A stretch of DNA of 64,000 nt from Sphingobacteriales bacterium 44-61. Its GTDB lineage: Bacteria; Bacteroidota; Bacteroidia; Chitinophagales; Chitinophagaceae. How positions within the stretch are numbered: the stretch's first letter is position 1; every line of letters begins with the position of its first letter. This document shows, piece by piece, positions 9,075 through 17,548 of this stretch. The position numbers were made by a program, and so were the translations under genes. The stretch is taken from positions 480,405-544,404 of the forward strand of contig MKTW01000010.1 in the NCBI GenBank assembly GCA_001898405.1, read 5' to 3'. A model generated the notes under the pieces. It did not search any database, was not told where the DNA came from, and saw only the letters and a program-made list of their open reading frames with translations.

Positions 9075-9551
9075 ATGATTATGGAACAGAAGATGATCGA
9101 AAACCAAGTGCTGAAAGTAGCTGAAATCGAACTTGTCTATAAGACAAAAGTAAAGGCTTCTGACCGGCCAAAAATTACCTGCTCAAATGATGCTTATAAA
9201 CTGCTCATGGAAACATGGGATGAGAACAAAATTGAGTTCATTGAACAGTTTAAAATTTTACTGCTAAACAGGGGTAACAGAGTGTTGGGAATTTATGAAA
9301 ATTCAACTGGCGGGATATGCGGCACAGTAGCAGACATCCGGCTGATATTTGCCGCAGCTTTTAAAAGTAATGCTGTAAATATCATGTTATGCCATAATCA
9401 CCCTTCTTCAAATCTTAAACCCAGCCGGGCAGACGATGAACTAACTGCTAAGATCGCTGAAGCGGGGAGATTTTTAGATATTCGGGTTCTCGATCATTTG
9501 ATAGTGTGCAAAGAAGGTTATTACAGCTATGCTGATGAAGGGGTATTATAG
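9075..9551 (+). CDS. RadC-like JAB/MPN-domain protein
   Basis: The 158-residue protein is a short RadC-like protein with the JAMM metal motif HNHPSSNLKPSRADD (about 116-130) and an upstream Glu in the IEF/QFKILLLN segment. RadC-like proteins are very common on conjugative elements; despite the name a DNA-repair role is unproven, and a metal-dependent protease or nuclease activity is the usual guess. The start may be ATG 9075 or the in-frame ATG 9081, whose context (ATTATGGAAC) matches that of ssb. The gene is preceded by the box shared with ssb and ends in its own terminator. Confidence 0.88.
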   Translation: MIMEQKMIENQVLKVAEIELVYKTKVKASDRPKITCSNDAYKLLMETWDENKIEFIEQFKILLLNRGNRVLGIYENSTGGICGTVADIRLIFAAAFKSNAVNIMLCHNHPSSNLKPSRADDELTAKIAEAGRFLDIRVLDHLIVCKEGYYSYADEGVL

Positions 9552-9561
9552 CCCCTTTTTT
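9538..9561 (+). terminator. Terminator overlapping the radC-like stop codon
   Basis: AAGGGG and CCCCTT pair around an 8-base loop that includes the TAG stop codon, followed by a run of T residues. Confidence 0.7.
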
Positions 9562-9769
9562 ATTCATCCCACCCAAACGCCACCATCCTTTTTCATCTAA
9601 GAAAAAAATATCCCGTTTTGTATTCATTAAAACAGGTAATTGACATGGGCAGAATTTACCCATGTATTTGCTGCAAGTTTATACTGGTTTAATTTTATAT
9701 CATCTTCTCTTTTGAAAGTGTAGTAGGATATGCAGAGTCTGGAACAAATGCTTTATCAAATACGGGGCA

Positions 9770-9829
9770 GTGTGCCAGGGTTTGCACACGGCAAGATGTA
9801 CAAACGTGGCCACGTTTGAGCATCTTGCC
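9770..9829. other. Candidate origin of transfer (oriT)
   Basis: Two adjacent inverted repeats lie in the 340-bp gene-free stretch before mobC. The first is GTGTGC-8 bases-GCACAC (9770-9789). The second (9790-9829) is a nested palindrome with outer arms GGCAAGATG/CATCTTGCC and inner half CAAACGTGG repeated as its complement. Nested inverted repeats directly upstream of the relaxosome genes are the usual layout of oriT in Bacteroidota mobilizable elements. The nick site itself cannot be assigned from sequence alone. Confidence 0.6.
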
Positions 9830-9898
9830 CTTCGCTGCGGAACTTGCTTCGGGTGAGGAGTCGGTTAAGTTTAGTGTGAAAAAATTGAAACAGTGTGT

Positions 9899-10294
9899 AT
9901 GAAGAAACAGGAAAGTGAAGTGAGGAATATTTTTTTCAAATTCCGAATCAACGATTCGGAATTAAAGCTGCTTAAAAAATTACAGCAGCAAAGCACCGAA
10001 AGAAGCGTCAGCAATTATGTCCGCAAAGTGGCTTTGCAAAAGCCGGTGATTGTAAAGTATCGCAACCAGACCGCCGATGATTTTTTAACCGAGATGGTAC
10101 AGCTTAAAAAAGAACTCAATGCCATCGGCAACAATTTTAACCAAACCGTACACAAGCTGCACATACTGGATAAGATCCCGGAGTTCCGCACCTGGTTAAA
10201 GTTTTACCAGGGATTACACCAAACCGTAGTAGCGAAAGTGGACGAAATAAATGTGAAGGTGAATAAACTGTATGAGCAATGGTCGCAAAAATAA
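9899..10294 (+). CDS. MobC-like relaxosome accessory protein
   Basis: The protein (about 131 residues) begins with a ribbon-helix-helix type segment (FFKFRINDSELKLLKKL, then SVSNYVRKVAL). It continues with the conserved GNNFNQTVHKLH segment found in Bacteroidota and MobC-type mobilization proteins, and ends in a helical tail. It should bind oriT and help the relaxase nick. I chose ATG 9899 rather than the GTG six bases earlier. Its end overlaps the relaxase start by 16 bases, so the two are translated together, and the oriT candidate lies just upstream. Confidence 0.85.
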   Translation: MKKQESEVRNIFFKFRINDSELKLLKKLQQQSTERSVSNYVRKVALQKPVIVKYRNQTADDFLTEMVQLKKELNAIGNNFNQTVHKLHILDKIPEFRTWLKFYQGLHQTVVAKVDEINVKVNKLYEQWSQK

Positions 10295-11565
10295 CTTTCC
10301 CCAAAAGAATGGAAGCAGCATTGAACTATAACGAAAACAAAGTCAGCCAGGGCAAAGCCGAATGCCTTCATGCAGGTAATTTTTTGAAGGATGCAGGCGC
10401 CATGAACTTCTATGACAAGCTGGAAGGGTTTGCAAGAAGGAATGAACTGAACGAAAGGGCGCAGACCAAAACACTGCATGTATCACTCAACTTTGACCCT
10501 TCAGAAAAATTCTCCAATGACAAGCTGCTAAAGATCGGTGCAGACTACATGGATAAGATTGGTTTCGGGGATCAGCCTTACTTAGTTTACAAACATGAGG
10601 ACGCCGGCCATCCGCATATCCATGTGGTGGCTACGACAATAAAAGCAGATGGGAGCCGCATCAATACACACAATATCGGGCGCAATCAATCCGAAAAAGC
10701 CCGTAAAGAAATCGAGCAGGTTTACAAGCTGGTCCGGGCAGAAGATCAGAAGCGGTCAAGTCAGCAAATAGTGAAGCCGGTCAATGCAGAGAAAGTAGTG
10801 TATGGAAAAACAGAAACCAAAAGAAGCATTACCAATGTGGTCAATGCAGTGCTGAATAAGTACAAGTTTTCATCACTGCCTGAGTTCAATGCCATCCTGA
10901 AACAATACAACGTAGTAGCTGACCGGGGAAAGGAAGAAGGACGGATTTACAAACACAAGGGATTAGTGTACCGGGTACTGGATGCAGACGGCAACAAGAA
11001 AGGCGTACCTATTAAAGCCAGTTCCATCAACAGCCAGCCGACACTCGCCAAACTGGAAAAACTGTTTGGGCAAAATGAAGCACAGAAACAACCGCTAAAA
11101 AAATCAGTGAAGGCAAAACTTGATGAAGTGCTGGCACAACAACCGGCCAGCGTGTTAGAATTTAAAAAGTTGCTTGAACAGAAAAACATTTACACTGTCC
11201 TGCGGCAAAATGAAGAAGGAAGGATATACGGGATCACTTTCGTGGACAATGCCAGTAAAGTAGTGTTCAATGGCAGCGACCTGGGCAAAGCCTATACAGC
11301 AGCCCACCTGCAGAGCAGTATGCTGGCTGTAAAAACAGCAACGAAGGAAGATCCGGAGCAACCCGAACGGCAAGCGACTTCATCCGCAGGTGTCAATACT
11401 GAAATCCAGGATAAGCAAATCCACCAGCAAAAAGAGCAAAGCGCATCCGTTATCACTACACCTGTATTGGATGATCTGCTGGCTGCAAAAAATCAATCGG
11501 ACTTTATACCGTTCCAATTGATACGAAAGAAGCGCAAAAGAAAGAAGCGTTCATTAGGTTTATAA
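10279..11565 (+). CDS. Relaxase/mobilization nuclease (VirD2-like)
   Basis: The 428-residue protein has the relaxase fold with the three-histidine metal motif HPHIHV (His 111, 113, 115), an N-terminal candidate nucleophile Tyr in LNYNENK (about 17), and LHVSLNF near 66-72. It nicks oriT, stays attached to the transferred strand and pilots it into the recipient. The C-terminal half is charged and repetitive, with two similar segments (KFSSLPEFNAILKQYNV and ASVLEFKKLLEQKNI), which is usual for Bacteroidota MobB/BmgA-like relaxases. It is coupled to the MobC-like gene upstream and lies 18 bp before the coupling-protein gene. Confidence 0.93.
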   Translation: MVAKITFPKRMEAALNYNENKVSQGKAECLHAGNFLKDAGAMNFYDKLEGFARRNELNERAQTKTLHVSLNFDPSEKFSNDKLLKIGADYMDKIGFGDQPYLVYKHEDAGHPHIHVVATTIKADGSRINTHNIGRNQSEKARKEIEQVYKLVRAEDQKRSSQQIVKPVNAEKVVYGKTETKRSITNVVNAVLNKYKFSSLPEFNAILKQYNVVADRGKEEGRIYKHKGLVYRVLDADGNKKGVPIKASSINSQPTLAKLEKLFGQNEAQKQPLKKSVKAKLDEVLAQQPASVLEFKKLLEQKNIYTVLRQNEEGRIYGITFVDNASKVVFNGSDLGKAYTAAHLQSSMLAVKTATKEDPEQPERQATSSAGVNTEIQDKQIHQQKEQSASVITTPVLDDLLAAKNQSDFIPFQLIRKKRKRKKRSLGL

Positions 11566-11583
11566 ACTTTAAAACAACAGTGT

Positions 11584-13557
11584 ATGTCAGGGACAGGAGA
11601 GAATGAAATGGGGTTGAGGAAGATATTGGACATGACCCGTTTTGCGAGCATCTTTATTTTGCTGCTGCATTTTTACTTTTATTGTTACGGTGCTTTTGAC
11701 CAGTGGCAGTTGACAAGCACGATCACTGACAGGCTACTGAAGAATATTATCCGTACAGGACTGTTTGACGAGCTGGTTATTTCAAGATTGATCGCATTGG
11801 AATTACTGGCAATATCACTATTGGGTGCAAAGGGAAAGAAAAGCGATAAGCTGCATCCTAAAACTATATGGCTTCACCTGGTAACAGGATTGCTTATTTA
11901 TTTTATCAGCCCCTTATTGCTCAAATGGAACGAATCAGTCCAAACCGTTACGGTGGTTTACATGGCGGTAACAGCGATTGGTTATTTGCTGATCCTGTCC
12001 GGTGGGAATTTATTAAGCCGTTTGATCAAAACAAGACTTAGGAAAGATGTGTTCAATCACCTGAATGAAACCTTCCCGCAGGAAGAACGGAAAATCAACA
12101 ACGAGTATTCCATCAACCTGCCTGCCTGTTACAACCTGAAAGGAAAGATTCGCAATAGCTGGATAAATATCATTAACCCGTTCCGGGGATTTTTGGTAAC
12201 AGGCAGCCCCGGCGCCGGTAAGTCATGGTTTGTAATTCAGCATGTGATTAAACAGCATATTGAAAAAGGGTTTTGCATGTTCATATATGATTTCAAGTAC
12301 GATGACCTTAGCAAGATTGCTTATAATTGGTTATTGAAAAATCAGAACAAGTATAAAGTGAAGCCATCTTTTTACATTATCAACTTTGATGACCTTTCCA
12401 CTTCGCACCGCTGCAATCCATTAGATCCCCATGCCATGCACGATATAACGGATGCTACAGAATCGGCACGGACAATTTTGTTAGGATTGAACCGGGAGTG
12501 GATCAAGAAGCAGGGTGATTTTTTTGTTGAATCGCCAATCAACTTTGTTACGGCAGTCATTTGGTATTTGAGAAAATATGACAACGGAAGGTATTGCACA
12601 TTGCCGCACGTTATTGAAATGATACAGGCTGACTACGATGAATTATTCCCGGTATTAAATACTGAACCGGAGATACAGGTTTTGATGAACCCTTTTATTA
12701 CGGCTTATCAAAACGATGCAATGGAGCAGTTAGAAGGACAGGTCGCATCTGCAAAGATTGTTTTGTCCAGGTTGGCTTCGCCGCAGCTCTATTGGGTGCT
12801 GTCCGGAAAGGATTTTAAGTTAGACATCAATAACCCGGAAGAACCGAAGATTGTCTGCATGGGTAACAACCCCGAAAAGCAGCAGATATACGGGGCAGTA
12901 TTGTCGTTGTATATTTCAAGATTAGTCAGGATAGTAAACAAGAAAGGACAGCTTCCTTCAAGCCTTGTATTCGATGAATTCCCTACGATCTTTTTTAATC
13001 ACATGGATTCACTGATCGCAACAGCACGAAGTAACCGGGTAGCAACTACCTTAGCCATGCAGGATTTTAGCCAGCTCAGAAAAGACTACGGTAAAGAACA
13101 GGCAGACGTAATTGTAAATATCACTGGCAATATTCTCAGCGGTCAGGTAATGGGTGATACAGCTAAATTCTTATCGGAACGCTTTGGCAAGATCATGCAG
13201 GACAGAGAAAGTTTATCCATCAATCGTACAGACACTTCCATCAGCAAATCTTCGCAGTTGGATTTTGCGATACCTGCTTCTAAGATTTCTTCGCTTTCTT
13301 CCGGTGAATTTGTCGGCATGGTTGCCGATGATCCGCACGAGAAAATAAAGCTGAAGATGTTTCATTGCGAGATACAGAATGACACTAAAAAACTGAACGA
13401 AGAAGCCAAAGGATTTAAACCCATTCCTAAAGTGTCAGATGTAACGCCGCAGCAGGTAACAGATAATTATTTCCAGGTGAAGCTGGACATACGGGCACTG
13501 ATCGAGCAGGAAGTGTACCGGTTGAAGATGGCGAGGGAAGAGATTGATGAGTTGTAG
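11584..13557 (+). CDS. VirD4/TraG-like type IV coupling protein
   Basis: The 657-residue protein has several N-terminal membrane segments (about 17-34, 70-80, 95-120, 125-145), then a cytosolic ATPase domain with Walker A TGSPGAGKSW (about 206-215), Walker B SLVFDEFPTIFF, and a C-terminal TraM-recognition region with the MQDFSQLRKDYG segment. It should hand the relaxase-DNA complex to a mating channel. It is the last gene of the mobC-relaxase-coupling block. No channel genes follow; cargo genes start at once on the other strand, 14 bp after the stop codon. Confidence 0.92.
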   Translation: MSGTGENEMGLRKILDMTRFASIFILLLHFYFYCYGAFDQWQLTSTITDRLLKNIIRTGLFDELVISRLIALELLAISLLGAKGKKSDKLHPKTIWLHLVTGLLIYFISPLLLKWNESVQTVTVVYMAVTAIGYLLILSGGNLLSRLIKTRLRKDVFNHLNETFPQEERKINNEYSINLPACYNLKGKIRNSWINIINPFRGFLVTGSPGAGKSWFVIQHVIKQHIEKGFCMFIYDFKYDDLSKIAYNWLLKNQNKYKVKPSFYIINFDDLSTSHRCNPLDPHAMHDITDATESARTILLGLNREWIKKQGDFFVESPINFVTAVIWYLRKYDNGRYCTLPHVIEMIQADYDELFPVLNTEPEIQVLMNPFITAYQNDAMEQLEGQVASAKIVLSRLASPQLYWVLSGKDFKLDINNPEEPKIVCMGNNPEKQQIYGAVLSLYISRLVRIVNKKGQLPSSLVFDEFPTIFFNHMDSLIATARSNRVATTLAMQDFSQLRKDYGKEQADVIVNITGNILSGQVMGDTAKFLSERFGKIMQDRESLSINRTDTSISKSSQLDFAIPASKISSLSSGEFVGMVADDPHEKIKLKMFHCEIQNDTKKLNEEAKGFKPIPKVSDVTPQQVTDNYFQVKLDIRALIEQEVYRLKMAREEIDEL

Positions 13558-13570
13558 CCCGGTGAGAAAA

Positions 13571-14617
13571 TTAGCTATCCTTTTTCATTTGCCGAAATCG
13601 TTGTATGGCCTCGTTAACATGTTTGGGATACGCACCTTCAAAATACTCAAATACGAGTGGGTTGCCAGTCAGAAAATGACTGGTAAATTCAATCCAGGCA
13701 TCAATACTAACAACTCCATTCATTTTAAAGAGTTTCTGAGATAATGTTTTAATATGTGAATTCCCCTTTGCATTATGGTTGAAATCATTATCTCGTCTAG
13801 CATAATATTCTGCTTCTGTATAGAAGTGTATGGCCCCATCAAAATGCCTGAAATACCCTTTTTCTATGTCGTATTCGGCATGAACATACCTGACCGGATA
13901 ATACTTGTTGTCGTCCTTGATAATTGTTACTGTTTCGGCTTTAAATTCTTCAGCTTGAAAACTTTTGATGCTTTCTTTTGTCGTCCATTTGATATCCAGT
14001 GTGTAAGCATCGTGGAAAAAGAAAGATATGAGTGAATTTCTTAAATCCAATGGTGGCCTCACTTTTACGATACCGTCGGGAATTTGCTGTATATTACGGT
14101 TGAATTTTGCACCATACCACGTATCTAATTCCATATACGATTGGTTGTTTACATTGATTCTTACTCGATCTTTATCTAAAGCGATATATTTATCAATATT
14201 CGACTCATCGAGATTCCAAAAAAACTCCACAAATCTTGGTGCATAATTATTACTATCATGAAAACCTCTCCTGAAGTAAGGATGTGCCATCAGCATGAAA
14301 TTGCTCCCATATAAATAGCCATTCATAAAACTTCGCTTTTCAAAATCACTGCATAAATCCCTAAATATAAATAGTCCTTCCTTGTCCGGTTGCAAATCTG
14401 GATGCAGATGACTTATGATATTGGGATAAGTAACAATTATTCCAATCGTTTGCAAGTATTTAAAGTTCTTCTCATCCAATGTAACTCCTTTGCCAGCCAT
14501 AAATGTTTTGAATGACTTTATTTCAGTAGCATGATTGGCAAGTTCTTCTCTTTCTTCTTCCAGAAGGCTTTCCCGATAACGTTGTTGAAAATCGCTCAAA
14601 TCATCCATAGCTTTCAT
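13571..14617 (-). CDS. Unrecognised 348-aa cargo protein, partner of the HNH-like gene
   Basis: I do not recognise this protein. It starts with a charged helical segment rich in Glu and Arg (EEEREELANHATEI), contains the aromatic-rich stretches FRRGFHDSNN and FHDAYTLDIKWT, and ends with a helical tail that stresses EAIQRFRQMKKDS. There is no signal peptide or membrane segment. It lies 15 bp downstream of the HNH-like gene on the same strand, so the two probably form an operon. Base composition is visibly more A/T-rich than the relaxase block, as in the other cargo. The in-frame ATG three codons later is an alternative start. Confidence 0.65.
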   Translation of the reverse strand: MKAMDDLSDFQQRYRESLLEEEREELANHATEIKSFKTFMAGKGVTLDEKNFKYLQTIGIIVTYPNIISHLHPDLQPDKEGLFIFRDLCSDFEKRSFMNGYLYGSNFMLMAHPYFRRGFHDSNNYAPRFVEFFWNLDESNIDKYIALDKDRVRINVNNQSYMELDTWYGAKFNRNIQQIPDGIVKVRPPLDLRNSLISFFFHDAYTLDIKWTTKESIKSFQAEEFKAETVTIIKDDNKYYPVRYVHAEYDIEKGYFRHFDGAIHFYTEAEYYARRDNDFNHNAKGNSHIKTLSQKLFKMNGVVSIDAWIEFTSHFLTGNPLVFEYFEGAYPKHVNEAIQRFRQMKKDS

Positions 14618-14632
14618 TTTGAAAAAACTTTA

Positions 14633-15415
14633 TTAATTAAATTCAAATTCAGAGCCATCCTTAAAATTAACGATGGTCTTAACTCCCGAACTGATTAATT
14701 CAGTAATGAGGTTTTTAGGTTCTTTACTATCCTCACCCTGAAAGGCAATAAATACATTGGCCCCTTCATAAAAAGTCAGCCGCATAGCAATCAAACCAAA
14801 TTCATCCGGTTCTATAAATTCATAACTGAAGATTTCAGGATTGCTTCCTTCCGTCTTGGGTTTATTTGGTTCCATTTCGAACCGTTTCCGACAGAGCAAT
14901 TTATATTTTTCTGCTTCAGGATTTTCATAGGTTATGAAGTCCATAATAATATGACATGTCCCAGTGAAAATCTTTCTGAACTTATGAAAAAACAGGCCAC
15001 AGGAGATATGCTCAAAGCAAGAACGTAACCTCTCCAAATCAGGCCGTCCTACCAGCACCGGAAAGACATGGCCTTTTTCATTCTGCATGGTTTTGGTTTG
15101 AGGATCTTTCATTAAGGTGTGTATATAATCATTACCTTTTCGTTCCAATGCCCTTCTAACTTTAGTCATATTGTGAAAGAAGCCTATCACGTTGTTTCCA
15201 ACAATTCCTGCAAGACATCCCATAAGGAATTCATCATCTTTCGATTTTTTGGAATTGTGTAAATCGCATGAAGGGACCGTGATCAGGTTATTTCTGAAAA
15301 TGGAAGTCTTAATGTCTTTTTCTTCCGGAAACAAGCAGGCCGGTGGAACATGCTCTTTAGACGTTGCAGGGTTACTGCACATATAACAGGTTTGATTTTT
15401 CTTACTACTGCCCAT
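14633..15415 (-). CDS. HNH-endonuclease-like protein
   Basis: The 260-residue protein has an N-terminal HNH-type zinc-finger fold: CYMC (Cys 10, 13), SKEHVPP (Glu 21, His 22), then SCDLHNSKKSKDDEF (Cys 50, His 53, Asn 54, Asp 60-61). This order matches HNH nucleases, which cut DNA using one metal ion. The remaining 200 residues are unassigned; they include GCLAGIVGNN and an acidic C-terminal region, and may sense or bind a partner. It is the first gene of a two-gene minus-strand module, divergent from the three-gene module that starts at 15581, with 165 bp between them. Defence function is inference from location and domain type. Confidence 0.7.
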   Translation of the reverse strand: MGSSKKNQTCYMCSNPATSKEHVPPACLFPEEKDIKTSIFRNNLITVPSCDLHNSKKSKDDEFLMGCLAGIVGNNVIGFFHNMTKVRRALERKGNDYIHTLMKDPQTKTMQNEKGHVFPVLVGRPDLERLRSCFEHISCGLFFHKFRKIFTGTCHIIMDFITYENPEAEKYKLLCRKRFEMEPNKPKTEGSNPEIFSYEFIEPDEFGLIAMRLTFYEGANVFIAFQGEDSKEPKNLITELISSGVKTIVNFKDGSEFEFN

Positions 15416-15548
15416 AAATAACTATAAAATTACTCCTTGTGTAAACCTTACCTCGTCAAACATAAAGCATTATTTTGCAATTAGTTACCTGAGAAATCCA
15501 CAGAATGTTGAATAATCCTGTAACTAAAATTATTAGCAACTTACGGCA

Positions 15549-15580
15549 TTTCGGTAAATTTGATTATAAACTGACCGAAA
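15549..15580 (+). promoter_or_regulatory. Promoter and inverted repeat ahead of the HEPN-RES-PIN module
   Basis: A perfect Bacteroidota -7 box TAAATTTG lies at 15555-15562. Flanking it are inverted arms TTTCGGT (15549-15555) and ACCGAAA (15574-15580); the right arm abuts the ATG at 15581. This arrangement fits either an operator that blocks the promoter or an RNA fold near the start codon. The untranslated leader would be only about a dozen bases. Confidence 0.55.
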
Positions 15581-16588
15581 ATGTTTGAAAATGTATTGCA
15601 GGAATTACGACAGATGAATGGGCCTCAAAAAATTTCAATTCCGATTCATCCTGATAAAGACGGTTATATAGACAAGGAATGTCCTGATGAAAAATGTATG
15701 TTCCAGTTTAAAGTACACGAAGAGGATTGGAAGAATATTTTTCATGACGATAAAGTGTTTTGTCCGATGTGCCGGCATGAAGCGAATTCTCAGTCCTGGT
15801 TTACAACGGAACAGATTAACGAAGGGAAAAATAAAGTACGGGAATACCTTGTAGGTAAGATTAATAATGCTTTCCACGAAGACGCCCGCAATTTCAATGC
15901 AAGACAGTCTCGAAATTCTTTTCTAAAGTTGTCAATGAAATTTACCGGGAAGCGGGGTGTTGACTACATCCTTCCAATGACTTCAAAAGAGGAAATGGAA
16001 TTAAAAATTCAATGCAAGGAGTGCAATGCCAGGTATGCTGTAATCGGGAGTGCGTTCTTTTGCCCTAACTGCGGACATAATTCTGCTGAAGAAACTTTTT
16101 CGAATACAGTAAAGAAAATTGAGATAAAACTAAATAACCTCGAAACAATTAAAGATTCGCTTCTTGCTTCTGTAGGAAAGGACGATGCCGAAATTACTTG
16201 CCGGTCATTAATAGAATCGGGCCTTAACGATTGTGTTGTTGCCTTGCAAAGATTTTGTGAGGTTTCATTTGTTAAGAAAGCACCTGCTATTAAAGTGCGA
16301 TTTAATGCATTTCAGAATATAGACGCCGGCTCTGATTATTGGAAGCAGGCCACTGGTCAGGGCTATTCAGACTGGATTACACAGGATGAGATGAATATGC
16401 TAAAAATACTCTTTCAAAAGCGTCATTTGCTGGCGCACACAGAAGGTATAGTAGATCAAAAATATATTGATAACTCTGGAGATTCTTCATACAGGGTAGG
16501 GCAAAGGATTGTCGTAAGACCCGAAGACGTAAGAACGTGTTTGAATATCGTCACTGAAATTGTAAAGACATTAAAAACCAAACTCTGA
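15581..16588 (+). CDS. Double zinc-ribbon protein with C-terminal HEPN-like domain
   Basis: The 335-residue protein carries two four-Cys zinc-binding sites: Cys 34, 39, 61, 64 and Cys 145, 148, 161, 164 (CKEC...CPNC). The C-terminal 160 residues are helical and include KRHLLAHTEG (Arg 281, His 286), the R-x4-H signature of HEPN domains, which are typically RNases. The zinc sites could bind nucleic acid or a partner. It is the first gene of a tight three-gene operon (4 bp to the next gene) with its own promoter. I know no characterised system with this order of domains. The HEPN call rests on the short motif and the helical context. Confidence 0.65.
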   Translation: MFENVLQELRQMNGPQKISIPIHPDKDGYIDKECPDEKCMFQFKVHEEDWKNIFHDDKVFCPMCRHEANSQSWFTTEQINEGKNKVREYLVGKINNAFHEDARNFNARQSRNSFLKLSMKFTGKRGVDYILPMTSKEEMELKIQCKECNARYAVIGSAFFCPNCGHNSAEETFSNTVKKIEIKLNNLETIKDSLLASVGKDDAEITCRSLIESGLNDCVVALQRFCEVSFVKKAPAIKVRFNAFQNIDAGSDYWKQATGQGYSDWITQDEMNMLKILFQKRHLLAHTEGIVDQKYIDNSGDSSYRVGQRIVVRPEDVRTCLNIVTEIVKTLKTKL

Positions 16589-16592
16589 AAGC

Positions 16593-17531
16593 ATGAGTGC
16601 TTATAACGTTATAGAATTTGAAAAAGGAAAGCCTACCGATGGATTTGAAATGAAAATCAATTCTTCAATTGAGGACATATTATCCTATATCCACTCGCTT
16701 GAAGATGAAATAGGTTTGAAAAAGCCTGACTTTGTAAAATTGAAATCACTTTGCCATGAATTGATATGCCGCTTACCATTGCCTGTTCAACTTTTACAGA
16801 ATTCTTTCATTCTTCGTGGCCGGGAAAACTTCAATGGGGATGTCTTTAGCAACATTCGGGATTTATCCTATAATCCATATTCAGAGAGTATTCGGCTTGG
16901 AAGATTTAATTTGGAGAAGGAACAGGTTTTTTATGGCGCACTACCCATAACATCGCATAGTGCAAGCGGTCAGCTAACTACTATTTGCGAATCATGTAAG
17001 GAATTGTTTGATTCTGTTTCCGATCAGGATAACAGGTATTTTACCGTTGGTAAGTGGAACATAACTAAGCCCATCAAAACGATTGTTTTGACCTTTTTTG
17101 ATAATGCTGAAAATGCGAGTTGGCATATTGGAAATCTTAATCCAGGTTATCAGCAATTTCTTTCCTCCGTTTGCAATAGTGAGGATCTTGAAAAATGCAA
17201 TAGGTTTTATGCATTCTTTTCAGGTTATGCGGCAAGAAAGTATGATTCAACGGATAAGTATTTATTGACAACCGCTTTTTTTCAAGCTTTGCGTCAATAC
17301 TATGGCGAAGAGGTAGCTGTGCTTTACTCAAGTAGTATGACGGACAATACCGGGCTTAACATTGCTCTTTCAAAGCAAACAATTGACGCAGGATATTTAA
17401 GTCTTGAAGGTGCCGTCATGTTTAAAGTAACAAGAAACAGGAGCAATTTTAAAAGTTATTTGATTGTGCCTTGTACTGACTATGCCCTGCCGGAAAAGGA
17501 TGGCAAATTCCGTTTTCGCTATATTTTGTAA
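16593..17531 (+). CDS. RES-domain-like protein (possible NAD-degrading toxin)
   Basis: After an N-terminal helical region of about 70 residues comes a segment that matches the RES fold: ILRGRENF (Arg 75, 77), DLSYNP (90-95), LGRFN (102-106), VFYGALP (112-118) and a Glu at 133. RES proteins of toxin-antitoxin systems break down NAD+ using conserved Arg, Tyr and Glu residues. All three residue types occur here in the expected order. It is the middle gene of the three-gene module, 4 bp after the HEPN-like gene and 17 bp before the PIN-like gene. The assignment is by motif pattern; a distant homologue with another role remains possible. Confidence 0.6.
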   Translation: MSAYNVIEFEKGKPTDGFEMKINSSIEDILSYIHSLEDEIGLKKPDFVKLKSLCHELICRLPLPVQLLQNSFILRGRENFNGDVFSNIRDLSYNPYSESIRLGRFNLEKEQVFYGALPITSHSASGQLTTICESCKELFDSVSDQDNRYFTVGKWNITKPIKTIVLTFFDNAENASWHIGNLNPGYQQFLSSVCNSEDLEKCNRFYAFFSGYAARKYDSTDKYLLTTAFFQALRQYYGEEVAVLYSSSMTDNTGLNIALSKQTIDAGYLSLEGAVMFKVTRNRSNFKSYLIVPCTDYALPEKDGKFRFRYIL

Positions 17532-17548
17532 GCTATAATCATATTGAG

